The translations under genes were made by a program, and so were the position numbers. Of a DNA stretch of 64,000 nt, positions 15,802 through 24,200 are shown piece after piece. Position 1 is the stretch's first letter. Every line of letters begins with the position of its first letter. This DNA is from Nonomuraea gerenzanensis. Lineage in GTDB: Bacteria; Actinomycetota; Actinomycetes; Streptosporangiales; Streptosporangiaceae. The notes beneath the pieces were generated by a model. That model made no database searches, had not been told where the DNA came from, and saw nothing but the letters and a program-made list of their open reading frames with translations. Where the stretch lies: contig NZ_CP084058.1 of NCBI RefSeq assembly GCF_020215645.1, forward strand, positions 496,001 through 560,000, given 5' to 3'.

Positions 15802-16749
15802 GTGCGCTTCTGGAAGGCCATCCTTGGTCTGGCCCGGAAGAAGTTCGTGGGGCCGCCCGTCGCCGTCGCGGCCATCGGCCTCGCGCTGGCCGCGTACTTC
15901 CTGATGCCGAGCCGCTACGTCTCCACCGCCTCCATGGTCCTCACCGTGCCCGCCACGGGCGGCACGCTGGAGACCGAGCCGGCGAGCAAGCCCGGCCTGA
16001 CCAACCCGCTGCTGCAGTTCAACGACGCGTTGCGGACCACGGCGGGCATCCTGATCCTGGCCACCAACAGGGCCGACGTCTACAAGGAGATCGGCGCGCC
16101 GGAGAACGGGTCCACCGTCGTGACCATCAACGACGGGCGCACCAACCCCGACCTGCTGAGCATCAGCACCAACGGGCCCTTCATCTACGTCGAGGTGGAG
16201 GGCGACGACCCCGCCACCGTGCGCGAGGTCATGCGCAAGGCGCAGCAGCGGGTGCGGCTGGAGCTGGGCAGGCGGCAGACCGAGCTGGACGCGCCGATCA
16301 GCACGCACATCGGCATCATGGACGTGATGCCGCCCTCCGGCCCCAGGGCCGCGCTCGGCGACCGCCTGACGTTCGCCGCCTTCGGCGGGGTGTTCGGCCT
16401 GATCGCCGGGATCGGCGTGGCGTACGGCGTCCAGCGCGTGCGCTGGTCACGCGCCGCACCGGCCGCCGAGCCCGCTCCCGTGCAGGAGGAGCCGGAGGTG
16501 TGGAGCGAGGTCGTGGCCGAGCAGCCGGTGGCGGAGAGCGAGGCCACGGAGAAGCTCAACGGCTCCCGGCCGCACCCGCCGTCGGCGGTCTCGGGCTTCC
16601 CCATGTCCGTGGCCGAACTGGCCACGGAGGAGACGGGACCGATCCAAGTGATCAGGCTGGGCGACGGAGCGGCCCCGGACCCCGGCGAGAAGAAGGACGA
16701 CACGGGCACGAGCGAGGACGGCGACGGTCAGCTCGACTCGACGACCTGA
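15802..16749 (+). CDS. Wzz-like chain-length/polysaccharide export membrane protein
   Basis: This 315-aa protein has a first membrane helix at about residues 17-35 and a second near 185-205 around an external domain, the layout of Wzz/YveK-type co-polymerases. A cytoplasmic tail of about 110 residues is rich in Ala, Pro and Glu. No tyrosine-kinase domain is fused or adjacent, so control by a partner kinase is not evident. It starts with GTG 15802. A paralogue lies at 18628-19353 (shared features: TGGTLxxxP, NPLL, FVE, RIxxELxxRQ). Its last 22 bp overlap the convergent gene. Confidence 0.75.
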   Translation: MRFWKAILGLARKKFVGPPVAVAAIGLALAAYFLMPSRYVSTASMVLTVPATGGTLETEPASKPGLTNPLLQFNDALRTTAGILILATNRADVYKEIGAPENGSTVVTINDGRTNPDLLSISTNGPFIYVEVEGDDPATVREVMRKAQQRVRLELGRRQTELDAPISTHIGIMDVMPPSGPRAALGDRLTFAAFGGVFGLIAGIGVAYGVQRVRWSRAAPAAEPAPVQEEPEVWSEVVAEQPVAESEATEKLNGSRPHPPSAVSGFPMSVAELATEETGPIQVIRLGDGAAPDPGEKKDDTGTSEDGDGQLDSTT

Positions 16750-17600
16750 GCGCACCTCTTGATGGCGGCCTGCCTGGCCGCCATCGGGGTGTGCGACTTG
16801 GCCGAGATCATCATCCCCACGGCCTCCTGCGGCAGCTTGTCGGCGAAGGCCACCGCCTGCGCCTCGTCCCACGGCTCGTGGTTGTAGCTCAGATGGCAGA
16901 TCGTGGTGTTGATCGGCGGGTCCGCCTTCAGCACCTCGTCCACGAAGACGCCGTACAGGATGAACTCCGAGACGTGCAGCTGCGCGTTGAACGCGTCGAG
17001 CCAGTCGCGGCCCGTCACCTGCGTGATCCGCCGCTGCATGGCCCGGACGATCTCCGGGTCCCAGAACGTCAGCGCCGTCACGTAGTCGGGCAGCGGCGGT
17101 GGCGGCGCGGGCGGCAGGCCGAGCAGGTCGCGGGCCACCTGGTGCCAGATGACGTGCCGCTTCATCTCGGCCGTCACGCCGTTCTCCAGCCGGTACAGGC
17201 ACAGCCGCCCGTCCCTGGAGAAGGACTCGGCGCTGGTGGGGCGGACGAGCACGGCGTCGGAGTCCACGATGAGCAGCGCGTCGGCGTCGATCAGCCCCAC
17301 CGAGGCGATCTTGACGGTCTGCTGCATCACCCAGCCGCGCAGCGGCGGCCACGGCCGGCGGGAGTTGACGTACATGTCGGCGCCGGGCACCCGCAGGTAC
17401 CTGCGGGGTAACAGCTCCGAGCGCACCCACACGTGGCAGCGCGGCCCCTCGAACGCGGCGAACGCCTCACGGTCGCCCGGCGGCACGAAGACGTGGTGGA
17501 TGGTGTCCTCTGAGGTGTAGTCCAGCACGGATCGGTGCAGGTCGGCGAAGAGCTCGGCGTCCTGGGCGTAGGAGGGCGTGATGACCGCCAGCTTGCTCAC
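16728..17600 (-). CDS. DUF6492-like protein, probable glycosyltransferase, copy A
   Basis: This soluble protein of about 290 aa opens with SKLAVITPSYAQDAELFADLHRSVL, a GT-A-like start. It contains a DSD motif (LLIVDSDAVLVRP) that could bind a metal-nucleotide, then RRPWPPLRGWVMQQ, VSEFILYGVFVDEVL and a C-terminal AVGMMISAKSHTPMAARQAAIKRC. The family resembles the uncharacterised DUF6492 group of actinobacterial glycan loci; glycosyl transfer is inferred from the fold-like features. GTG 17600 overlaps the stop of its upstream paralogue by 4 nt, so the pair is translationally coupled. Confidence 0.7.
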   Translation of the reverse strand: MSKLAVITPSYAQDAELFADLHRSVLDYTSEDTIHHVFVPPGDREAFAAFEGPRCHVWVRSELLPRRYLRVPGADMYVNSRRPWPPLRGWVMQQTVKIASVGLIDADALLIVDSDAVLVRPTSAESFSRDGRLCLYRLENGVTAEMKRHVIWHQVARDLLGLPPAPPPPLPDYVTALTFWDPEIVRAMQRRITQVTGRDWLDAFNAQLHVSEFILYGVFVDEVLKADPPINTTICHLSYNHEPWDEAQAVAFADKLPQEAVGMMISAKSHTPMAARQAAIKRCAQVVESS

Positions 17601-18481
17601 GGAGTGCTCCCGTCGGGTCCGGTGATCTGGGAGCATCGCTCGATCGCGGCGCACCTGGCCGCCATGGGTGTCGCCGACTTGGCCGAGATCATCATTCCCA
17701 CCGCGTCGGCAGGGAGCAGGTCGGCGAAGGCGATGGCTCCGGCAGGGTCGAGTGGGGTGCGATCCCACCTGTTGTGGCAGATCGCGGGGTTGACCGGAGG
17801 CGCGGCCCCGAGCACCTCGTCCACGAACACGCCGTAGACGATGAACTCCGAGACCTGGAGGTAGGAGACGAAGGCGGACAGCCAGTCGCGCCCCGTCGCG
17901 TCGGTGATCCGGAGCTGCATCTCGCGGACGACGGCCGGGTCCCAGCACGCCAGCGAGCTGACGTAGTCCGGCAGGGGCAGCGGCGCCGGCCCCGGCAGGC
18001 CCAGCAGCTCGCGGGCCACCCGGTGCCAGGTGACGTGGTCGGTCATGCCCTCGTGCACCCCGCCGTCCATCCGGTACAGGCACACCTGCCCGTCGCGGAT
18101 GAACAGCTCGGGGACGGCCTCACGGACCAGCACGACGTCGGAGTCGGCGACCAGCACCACCTTCGCGTCGAGCCGCGCCGTCACCGCGACCTTCACGGCC
18201 TGCTGCGCCACCCAGCCGCGCAGCGGCGGCCAGGGCCGTCTGGGATCGATCCACACGCCGGCGAGCGGCACCCGGACGATCCGGCGGGGCAGGATCTCGG
18301 CGTAGGTCCAGATCCTGCAGCGGGGGCCCGCGTACCGGGCGAACAGGCGGCGGTCGGAGTCGGGCACGACCACGTGGTGCACCGTGTCGTCGGAGGTGTG
18401 CGCGAGCACGGATCGGTGCAGGTGGGCGAAGAGATCCGCGTCAGGGGCGTACGTGGGCGTGACGACGGCCAGTGCGCTCAT
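17597..18481 (-). CDS. DUF6492-like protein, probable glycosyltransferase, copy B
   Basis: This 294-aa protein is a close paralogue of the downstream gene. Shared blocks include LAVVTPTYAPDADLFAHLHRSVL, DSDVVLVRE, RRPWPPLRGWVAQQAVK, VSEFIVYGVFVDEVL and AVGMMISAKSATPMAARCAAI. A tandem duplication with later divergence is the simplest origin. ATG 18481 is the first gene of the minus-strand pair. It diverges from the second Wzz-like gene, with 146 nt of shared promoter region between them. Confidence 0.7.
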   Translation of the reverse strand: MSALAVVTPTYAPDADLFAHLHRSVLAHTSDDTVHHVVVPDSDRRLFARYAGPRCRIWTYAEILPRRIVRVPLAGVWIDPRRPWPPLRGWVAQQAVKVAVTARLDAKVVLVADSDVVLVREAVPELFIRDGQVCLYRMDGGVHEGMTDHVTWHRVARELLGLPGPAPLPLPDYVSSLACWDPAVVREMQLRITDATGRDWLSAFVSYLQVSEFIVYGVFVDEVLGAAPPVNPAICHNRWDRTPLDPAGAIAFADLLPADAVGMMISAKSATPMAARCAAIERCSQITGPDGSTP

Positions 18482-18553
18482 GAAAAGTGATCTCCGTCCC
18501 CCCGGCGGGTGAACCGCGCCCCTCGTACTCCATATCGCCCCGCGATAGGTGGT

Positions 18554-18573
18554 GTTACAGCGATTTGTGTAAC
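18554..18573. promoter_or_regulatory. Inverted repeat in divergent promoter
   Basis: GTTACA at 18554-18559 and TGTAAC at 18568-18573 are exact inverted half-sites with an 8-nt spacer. They lie between the DUF6492-like pair (minus) and the second Wzz-like gene (plus). Position and symmetry suit an operator for both directions. No regulator gene is adjacent. Confidence 0.35.
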
Positions 18574-18627
18574 GCTCCACCCCTTCGCGGGCGACATGCA
18601 TGAGGCGGGACTCGCGAGGGAGGGCGC

Positions 18628-19353
18628 GTGGATTTCTGGGGGACCATCCTCGTCCTGTTGCGACGCTGGTACGTCGCCCTGCCCGCCTTCCTGGCGGCCG
18701 TCGGCGCCGCCTTCTACGCCTACTCCACGATCCCGGTCACCTACACCACGACCGCCGTGCTCGTGCTCACCGCACCGACCAGCGGCGGCACCCTGCCGCC
18801 CGACCCCGACCAGCCCATCCCTCGGGTCAACCCGCTGCTGAACTTCGACCACGGGCTCGACGTGGCCGCCTCCATCCTGATCAGCGTGATGAGCACGCCG
18901 GACATGGTGGCCGCGATGGGCGTCACGAGCGGCGGGCCGACCACGTACGCGGTCACGAACGGCACCAACAACCTGGAGTCGCTGGCCACGGGGCCGCTGG
19001 TGTTCGTCGAGGGGGAGAGCCGGACGCCCGACGAGGCCACGCGGATCACCCGCAAGGCCATCGACCGGATCGAGCAGGAGCTGGACCAGCGCCAGAGGCA
19101 GGTGCAGGCGCCCAAGGGCACCTACATCACGATCAGCGAGGCCGTGCCGCCGACCACGCCGGCCCCCCAGCAGGGCAGGAAGCTGCGCTCCGCCGCCTCG
19201 GCGCTCGGCCTGGGGGTGATCGCCTCACTGTGCGCCTCGTTCGCCGCGGAGAGCCTCTCAGGGCCGCTGCGCGGCGCCGTCGCGCGCCTGCGCCGGCGCG
19301 GGGAGCCGCCCGCGGGGATACCGGAACGGATCTCCGAGAAGACGGGGGCCTAG
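18628..19353 (+). CDS. Second Wzz-like membrane protein
   Basis: This 241-aa paralogue of the 15802 gene has membrane helices at about residues 15-35 and 190-211 around an extracytoplasmic domain with TTTAVLVLTAPTSGGTLPPDPDQP and NPLLNFDHGLD. The cytoplasmic tail is short. It begins with a GTG behind GGGAGG and is followed 3 nt later by the polymerase-like gene, so chain-length control and polymerisation are probably coupled here. No kinase domain is present. Confidence 0.74.
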   Translation: MDFWGTILVLLRRWYVALPAFLAAVGAAFYAYSTIPVTYTTTAVLVLTAPTSGGTLPPDPDQPIPRVNPLLNFDHGLDVAASILISVMSTPDMVAAMGVTSGGPTTYAVTNGTNNLESLATGPLVFVEGESRTPDEATRITRKAIDRIEQELDQRQRQVQAPKGTYITISEAVPPTTPAPQQGRKLRSAASALGLGVIASLCASFAAESLSGPLRGAVARLRRRGEPPAGIPERISEKTGA

Positions 19354-19356
19354 GCG

Positions 19357-20703
19357 GTGGCCGCCACCAGGGTGGGCGCGCCGCCGCTGCCCGGCCGCGC
19401 CGACGGCGCCACGGTCGCCGCGATCTTCGCCGCGGTGCTGCTGATCGTGCCCGCCCGGCTGGTGCTCAAGGCGCTGCCGCTCTCCCTCACGCCGGCCAAC
19501 GTGGTCAGCCTCGGCGCGGCGCTGTTGTGGTTGTGCGCGCAGTTCACGCTCACGCTGGGGGCCGCCAAGGGCCGCAACCCCGTGCGGACGGCGCTGTTCG
19601 CCTACTTCACCGCGATGGTCGCCACCTACGGGTTCTCCACCTGGGGTTACATGGACTCCGACGAGCTGAACCTGAGCGACCACGCGTTCGTCCTCGTGGT
19701 CGCCCTGGTCGGCATCGCCCTGACGGTCTGCGACGGGGTGCGCGACCGGCGGCGCCTGGACTTCCTGCTGCAGACGCTGGTGGTCGGCGGCGCGGTGATC
19801 TCCGTGATCGCGGCCTTCCAGTTCCTGCTCTCGATCGACCTGACCAGGTTCCTGGAGCTGCCGATCCTGCGCTACACCAGCGAGGGCGACTCGTTCGTGC
19901 TGGAGCGGGCCGACCTGCGGCGGGTGGCGGCGACCACCGGGCATCCCATCGAGTTCGGCGTCACCTGCGCCATCCTGCTGCCGCTGGCCGCGCACTACGC
20001 CACCCAGGCGCGCCTGCGGGGCGAGCCCGCGCTGCGCTGGTGGGTGTGCACGGGGCTGATCGGCTGCGGCCTGATGTTCTCCGTGTCACGCTCGGCCATG
20101 CTGAGCCTGGCCGTGGTGGGGGCGGTGCTGTTCGCCGGCTGGTCGTGGCGGCGGCGGGGCTACACGCTGCTGATCGCCGCCGCGTTCCTGGTCGTGATCA
20201 GGGTCACGGTGCCCGGCCTGCTCGGGGCGATCACCGGCCTGTTCTCCAACATCGGCAACGACGAGAGCATCCAGTACCGCACGCACGACTACGCCGTCGC
20301 GGGGCAGGAGATCGGCCGGCACTTCTGGCTCGGCCGCGGCCTGGGCACCTGGTACGCCCCCAAGCACCAGATCTTCGACAACCAGTACATCCTGTCCATG
20401 GTCGAGACCGGGCTGTTCGGCACGGTGTCGTTCGCCGCGATCTTCGCGGTGGCCTGCTACGCCGCGCTGCGGGCCCGCCACCTCAGCGCCGACCCGGGCG
20501 ACCGCGACCTCGGCCTGACCATCGCCGCCGTCATGCTGGTGCCGCTCGTCGGGTCGTTCACCTTCGACCTGCTGTCCTTCCACACCGTGACCGGCCTGGC
20601 GTTCGTGCTGGTCGGCGCGGCGGGAGCGCTGCTCAGGGCGGCGCGCGCCGATCAGCTCTCCCCCGCGCAGGCCAGCGGGCCGACGATCGAGGTGACCCGA
20701 TAG
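19357..20703 (+). CDS. O-antigen ligase/Wzy-type polymerase
   Basis: This 448-aa polytopic membrane protein has about 11-12 helices and a large extracytoplasmic loop in the second half. The loop region contains RRVAATTGHPIEFG and later GRGLGTWYAPKHQIFDNQYILSMVETG, the Arg/His-containing pattern of Wzy_C ligases and polymerases. It would polymerise or transfer undecaprenyl-linked units at the outer membrane face. The 3' end overlaps the convergent beta-helix gene by 52 bp, so the C-terminal cytoplasmic tail is shared DNA on both strands. Confidence 0.82.
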   Translation: MAATRVGAPPLPGRADGATVAAIFAAVLLIVPARLVLKALPLSLTPANVVSLGAALLWLCAQFTLTLGAAKGRNPVRTALFAYFTAMVATYGFSTWGYMDSDELNLSDHAFVLVVALVGIALTVCDGVRDRRRLDFLLQTLVVGGAVISVIAAFQFLLSIDLTRFLELPILRYTSEGDSFVLERADLRRVAATTGHPIEFGVTCAILLPLAAHYATQARLRGEPALRWWVCTGLIGCGLMFSVSRSAMLSLAVVGAVLFAGWSWRRRGYTLLIAAAFLVVIRVTVPGLLGAITGLFSNIGNDESIQYRTHDYAVAGQEIGRHFWLGRGLGTWYAPKHQIFDNQYILSMVETGLFGTVSFAAIFAVACYAALRARHLSADPGDRDLGLTIAAVMLVPLVGSFTFDLLSFHTVTGLAFVLVGAAGALLRAARADQLSPAQASGPTIEVTR

Positions 20704-21557
20704 TCCTCGTCGATGGTGACCAGCTCGTTGCCGGCCCACTCCGCCCTGGCGCACTCGGAGTCCACCGGGCCGTACACCCACGACTTGTCCACCAGCTTGT
20801 TGCCGCGCACCACCTGCTTGCCGCGCGCGTTGCGCACCTGGATGCTGTACGTGCCGCCCATGACGAGGTTGTCGGTCACCACCACGTCCCGCGACTTCTC
20901 GTCCACCAGGAAGATCGGCGCGGTGATGTCCTTGGCCTCCCGCTGGTCGACGGTGTTGTGGTGGAACAGCAGGCCCTTGCCGCCGTTGTAGGCCTGGATG
21001 CCGTCGGAGTGGTCGCCCGGCCGCGAGCAGAGCTTGACGTAGGAGTCGCGGATCTGCACGTCGTCGCCGGAGACGCGGAAGCCGTCGCTGTGCCCCTGCA
21101 CCAGCACCCTGGTCGCCTCGTACTTGTCGTGGCCGATGGCGGGCAGCGGCTCGCACTTGGTCGTGGTGCCCACCGTGGTGTCGGTGATCGTGAAACTGAA
21201 CGACCGCGGCCCGTCGGCGTTGATCACGTCACCGTCGATCACGCTGTTCCTGATCGTCACGTTGTCGGCGTGGACCAGCAGGTGGCCGGGGACGTGCACG
21301 CCGTCGAGCACGGCGCCCTCCCTGCGCACGCGCAGCGCGACGTCCTCCGTGTTCAGCCCGGTGTCGGTCAGCTCGGTGCCGCGCAGCACGCCCGTGCAGG
21401 CGGGCGTCGGATGGTCGGGGCAGGAGGAGCCGTCGGAGCGCACGATGGCGGGCGGCGGGCTCGGCGGGCCGGACGGCGGTGCCGGATCGGTGGGAGCGGC
21501 CTGGCAGGCCACCGGCGTCATCGCCGCGACGAGGAGCAGGAGAGCACGTCCGCGCAT
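20652..21557 (-). CDS. Exported right-handed beta-helix protein (possible lipoprotein)
   Basis: This 301-aa protein has an N-terminal signal (RALLLLVAAMTPVAC) with a cysteine at residue 19, so lipid attachment is possible, although the lipobox is not ideal. A Pro-rich spacer follows. The rest is made of short parallel-beta turns such as NVTIRNSVIDGDVI, DDVQIRDSYVKLCS, GLLFHHNTVDQRE and DVVVTDNLVMGG. This pectate-lyase-like coil suggests a polysaccharide-binding or -cleaving function. Asp/His catalytic residues cannot be assigned. A second protein of this fold is encoded at 29102-30028. Confidence 0.75.
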   Translation of the reverse strand: MRGRALLLLVAAMTPVACQAAPTDPAPPSGPPSPPPAIVRSDGSSCPDHPTPACTGVLRGTELTDTGLNTEDVALRVRREGAVLDGVHVPGHLLVHADNVTIRNSVIDGDVINADGPRSFSFTITDTTVGTTTKCEPLPAIGHDKYEATRVLVQGHSDGFRVSGDDVQIRDSYVKLCSRPGDHSDGIQAYNGGKGLLFHHNTVDQREAKDITAPIFLVDEKSRDVVVTDNLVMGGTYSIQVRNARGKQVVRGNKLVDKSWVYGPVDSECARAEWAGNELVTIDEDYRVTSIVGPLACAGES

Positions 21558-21569
21558 TGCCGCCCCCTC

Positions 21570-22118
21570 TCAGGCGCCCAGCCTGGGCAGCAGGTCGGCC
21601 CAGGAGCCCGCGCCCAGGTCGCGCGGGCTGACCTCCGTCGGCTGGAGCGGCCAGGCTATCCGCAGCTCCGGGTCGTCGTAGCGCACGGCCAGATCCTCGC
21701 CCGGATCGTGCTCCCTGTCGATGCGGTAGCACGTGTCGGCCTGCTCGGTGAGCGCCTGGAAGCCGTGCAGCAGGCCGGGAGGCACGTAGAGGGTGACGAA
21801 GTCCTCGTCGTCCAGGCGCACCGCCATGCTGCGGCCGAACGTGGGCGAGTGCGGCCTGGCGTCCACCAGCACGTCGAGGATCGCGCCCCGCGCGCACCGC
21901 ACCAGCTTGGCCTCGCCCCTGCCGGCGCGCCCGTGCAGGCCGCGGATCACGCCCCGCCTGGACCTGGACTGGCTGTCCTGGATGAACGCGCACGGGTCCA
22001 GGCCCGCGCCGGCGGCCACGGCGGCGTCGAAGGTCCTGGTGAACAGGCCGCGGCCGTCGCGGTGCGGCACGGGGGTGAACAGCAGCACCCCGTCGAGCTC
22101 GCCCTGCTCCACTTTCAT
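21570..22118 (-). CDS. dTDP-4-dehydrorhamnose 3,5-epimerase family protein, second copy
   Basis: This 182-aa cupin of the RmlC family has the catalytic His62 in GVIRGLH, RDGRGLFTRTF near the N-terminus, and PPGLLHGFQAL in the second half. The motif RGLHGR differs from the usual RGLHYQ, as in family members with other substrates or with 3- or 5-epimerase activity only. It is distant in sequence from the rmlC at 6924-7505, so it is not a recent duplicate. It may serve a second deoxysugar pathway in this locus. It is 12 nt downstream of the beta-helix gene and divergent from the next glycosyltransferase. Confidence 0.8.
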   Translation of the reverse strand: MKVEQGELDGVLLFTPVPHRDGRGLFTRTFDAAVAAGAGLDPCAFIQDSQSRSRRGVIRGLHGRAGRGEAKLVRCARGAILDVLVDARPHSPTFGRSMAVRLDDEDFVTLYVPPGLLHGFQALTEQADTCYRIDREHDPGEDLAVRYDDPELRIAWPLQPTEVSPRDLGAGSWADLLPRLGA

Positions 22119-22144
22119 GTCCGGTCCTTCCTGGAAGGGGTGCG

Positions 22145-22990
22145 ATGAAGCCTGTGGTCAGTGTCGTGATTGCGGCCCACAACGAGGAGAACGTCGTGCG
22201 GGCGGGGCTGGACCAGCTGCTCGCGGGGGCCGCGCCGGGGGAGTTCGACGTCGTGGTGGTGGCCAACGGCTGCTCCGACGGCACCGCGCGGGCCGCCGCC
22301 CGGCCGGGCGTGCGCGTGCTGGAGACACCGGTCGCGGGCAAGGTGGGCGCGCTGCGCCTGGGCGACGCCGCCTGCCGCGCCTTCCCCCGCGTCTACCTGG
22401 ACGCCGACGTGCGCCTGGACGCCGAGTCCGTGCGGCTGCTCGTCGAGGCGGCGGGCCGGCCGGGCGTGCTGGCCTGCGCGCCGGTGCCGGTGTGGGACCT
22501 GCGCGGCACCGGGCCGGTGGTCCGGCGGGTGCACCGGGTGCACGACCGGCTCATCGCGCCCCTGCGGGCGCTGGCCGGGGTCGGGGTGTACGTGCTGAAC
22601 GAGCGGGGGCACGAGCGGGCCTTCCCGCTGCCCGACGTGATCTCCGACGACGGCTGGGTGGACGGCTGCTTCACCGGCTCCGAGCGCGTCGTCGTGACCG
22701 AGGCCAGGTCCGTGGTGCGTCCGCCGCGCACGGTCAGGGCCCACCTGCGCAGGCGGGTCAGGGTCAGGCAGGGCAACCGGCAGCTGGCCGCGCTCGGCAG
22801 GCCCGGCTCCTCGCTGCGGCTCGGGGCGCTCGGGCGGCTGGTGGCGGCGCGTGCGGTCGGGCCGATCGACGTCGCCTGCTACCTGGGCGTGCTCGTGCTC
22901 GACCGGCTGCTGACCAGGCTGCGCCGCGGCCCGGCCGGCTGGGGCACCGACGCGGGCAGCCGTCACCGCGACCCCACGGCGGCCCCGTAG
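22145..22990 (+). CDS. Family 2 glycosyltransferase
   Basis: This 281-aa GT-A enzyme opens with VVSVVIAAHNEENVVRAGLDQLL, then FDVVVVANGCSDGTA and a DADV motif (VYLDADVRLD) for metal-nucleotide binding. A later ISDDGWVDGCF would be the acceptor/catalytic segment. The C-terminus has one hydrophobic stretch (VACYLGVLVLDRLL) that may associate with the membrane. It stands alone on the + strand: 16 nt separate its end from a convergent gene, and 26 nt separate its start from the divergent RmlC-like gene. Confidence 0.82.
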   Translation: MKPVVSVVIAAHNEENVVRAGLDQLLAGAAPGEFDVVVVANGCSDGTARAAARPGVRVLETPVAGKVGALRLGDAACRAFPRVYLDADVRLDAESVRLLVEAAGRPGVLACAPVPVWDLRGTGPVVRRVHRVHDRLIAPLRALAGVGVYVLNERGHERAFPLPDVISDDGWVDGCFTGSERVVVTEARSVVRPPRTVRAHLRRRVRVRQGNRQLAALGRPGSSLRLGALGRLVAARAVGPIDVACYLGVLVLDRLLTRLRRGPAGWGTDAGSRHRDPTAAP

Positions 22991-23006
22991 GCCGTCGTCA
23001 CCGAGG

Positions 23007-24200
23007 TCATCGCCGCCTCATGGCGGCCTCGTAGGCCGCCAGGAGCGCGGTCCTGGAGTGCTCCCAGGAGAGCGGCCCCGCCACGCGCTCGCGGCCGATC
23101 TCGCCCATCCGCCGCCGCTCCTCCGGGTCGTCCAGCAGCCGCGCGATGAGCTTGGCGAACTCCGACTCGTCGTTGGCGGGCGCGTACAGCGCCGCCTCGC
23201 CCGCCGACACGCGGGCCTCGCGTAACTCGAAGGAGACGATGGGCCTGGACATGGCCATGTACTCCATGACCTTGTTCATGGTCGAGACGTCGTTGAGCGG
23301 GTTGAGCGGGTCGGGCGACAGGCACACGTCGGCCGTCGAGAGGTAACGCATGAGGTCCTCGTCCGGGATGCGGCCGGTGAACTCCACGCAGTCGCCCAGC
23401 CCCAGCTCGCGCGAGAGCGCCACCATCGCGTCGAACGTGTCGCCGCCGCCGACGAAGACCGCGTGCCAGTCCGTCCTGCCGTGCTCGTCCCGCAGCCTGG
23501 CCAGGCTGCGCAGCGCGTAGTCCACGCCGTCCTGCGGGCCCATCACGCCGAGGTAGCACAGCAGGTGCGGCTTGCCGCGCCGGGCCGACGCGTCGGGCGG
23601 CACCTGGTGGAACCGCTCGACCACGGGCGCGCTGCGCACCGTGAACACGTCCTGCGGCCGCTTGCCGCCCCTGGTCTGCGCGATCCGCCGGTAGCTCTCG
23701 TTGGTCGCGATCACGACGTCCGCCGTCCGGTACGTCAGCCGCTCCGCCAGCAGCACCCCCCGGTACAGCAGGTCCCGCCCCCGCCCGAACCGCGACAGGT
23801 ACAGCTCGGGCACCAGGTCGTGCTGGTCGAAGACGAACCGCGTGCCCCGCCACCGCATGGCCAGCGCGACCAGGAAGAACAGGTCGGGCGGGTTGCAGCC
23901 GTGCACGACGTGGAAGGGGCCGAGCCGCCTGGCGATCCTGAAGGTGTGCCACAGCGCGGAGCCGTACTCCTGGACGAACCCGAGCGGGCCGCCGGTCGCG
24001 GCACGCAGCGGGTAGCGGTGGATGTGGACGCCGTCGATGACGATCTCCGCCTCGGTGTCCTGCTTCGTGCCCTTCGGGCAGATGACGTGCACCTCCCACC
24101 CGGCCTGGCGCAGGGCGGTGCTCTCCTGCCACACCCGGCGGTCGAGCGGTACGGAGAGGTTCTCGACGAGGATCAGCGCTCTGCCAGCTCTACCAGCCAA
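23007..24200 (-). CDS. Family 4 glycosyltransferase
   Basis: This 397-aa GT-B enzyme has a donor-binding C-terminal half with LLCYLGVMGPQDGVDYALRSLARL, VEFTGRIPDEDLMRYLSTADVCLSPDP and the EX7E-like EYMAMSRPIVSFELRE. The N-terminal half opens with ALILVENLSVPLDRRVWQES, typical of retaining WcaI/WbnK-like transferases of capsule loci. The 5' end overlaps the dehydrogenase gene by 11 bp, which points to one transcript with it. Confidence 0.84.
   Translation of the reverse strand: MAGRAGRALILVENLSVPLDRRVWQESTALRQAGWEVHVICPKGTKQDTEAEIVIDGVHIHRYPLRAATGGPLGFVQEYGSALWHTFRIARRLGPFHVVHGCNPPDLFFLVALAMRWRGTRFVFDQHDLVPELYLSRFGRGRDLLYRGVLLAERLTYRTADVVIATNESYRRIAQTRGGKRPQDVFTVRSAPVVERFHQVPPDASARRGKPHLLCYLGVMGPQDGVDYALRSLARLRDEHGRTDWHAVFVGGGDTFDAMVALSRELGLGDCVEFTGRIPDEDLMRYLSTADVCLSPDPLNPLNDVSTMNKVMEYMAMSRPIVSFELREARVSAGEAALYAPANDESEFAKLIARLLDDPEERRRMGEIGRERVAGPLSWEHSRTALLAAYEAAMRRR

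Noticed and set aside
18600..22148. Long + strand frame of about 1180 codons spanning several glycan genes
   Set aside because: It runs over the second Wzz-like gene, the polymerase and two minus-strand genes, and its protein is Arg/Gly/Ala-rich without any domain.
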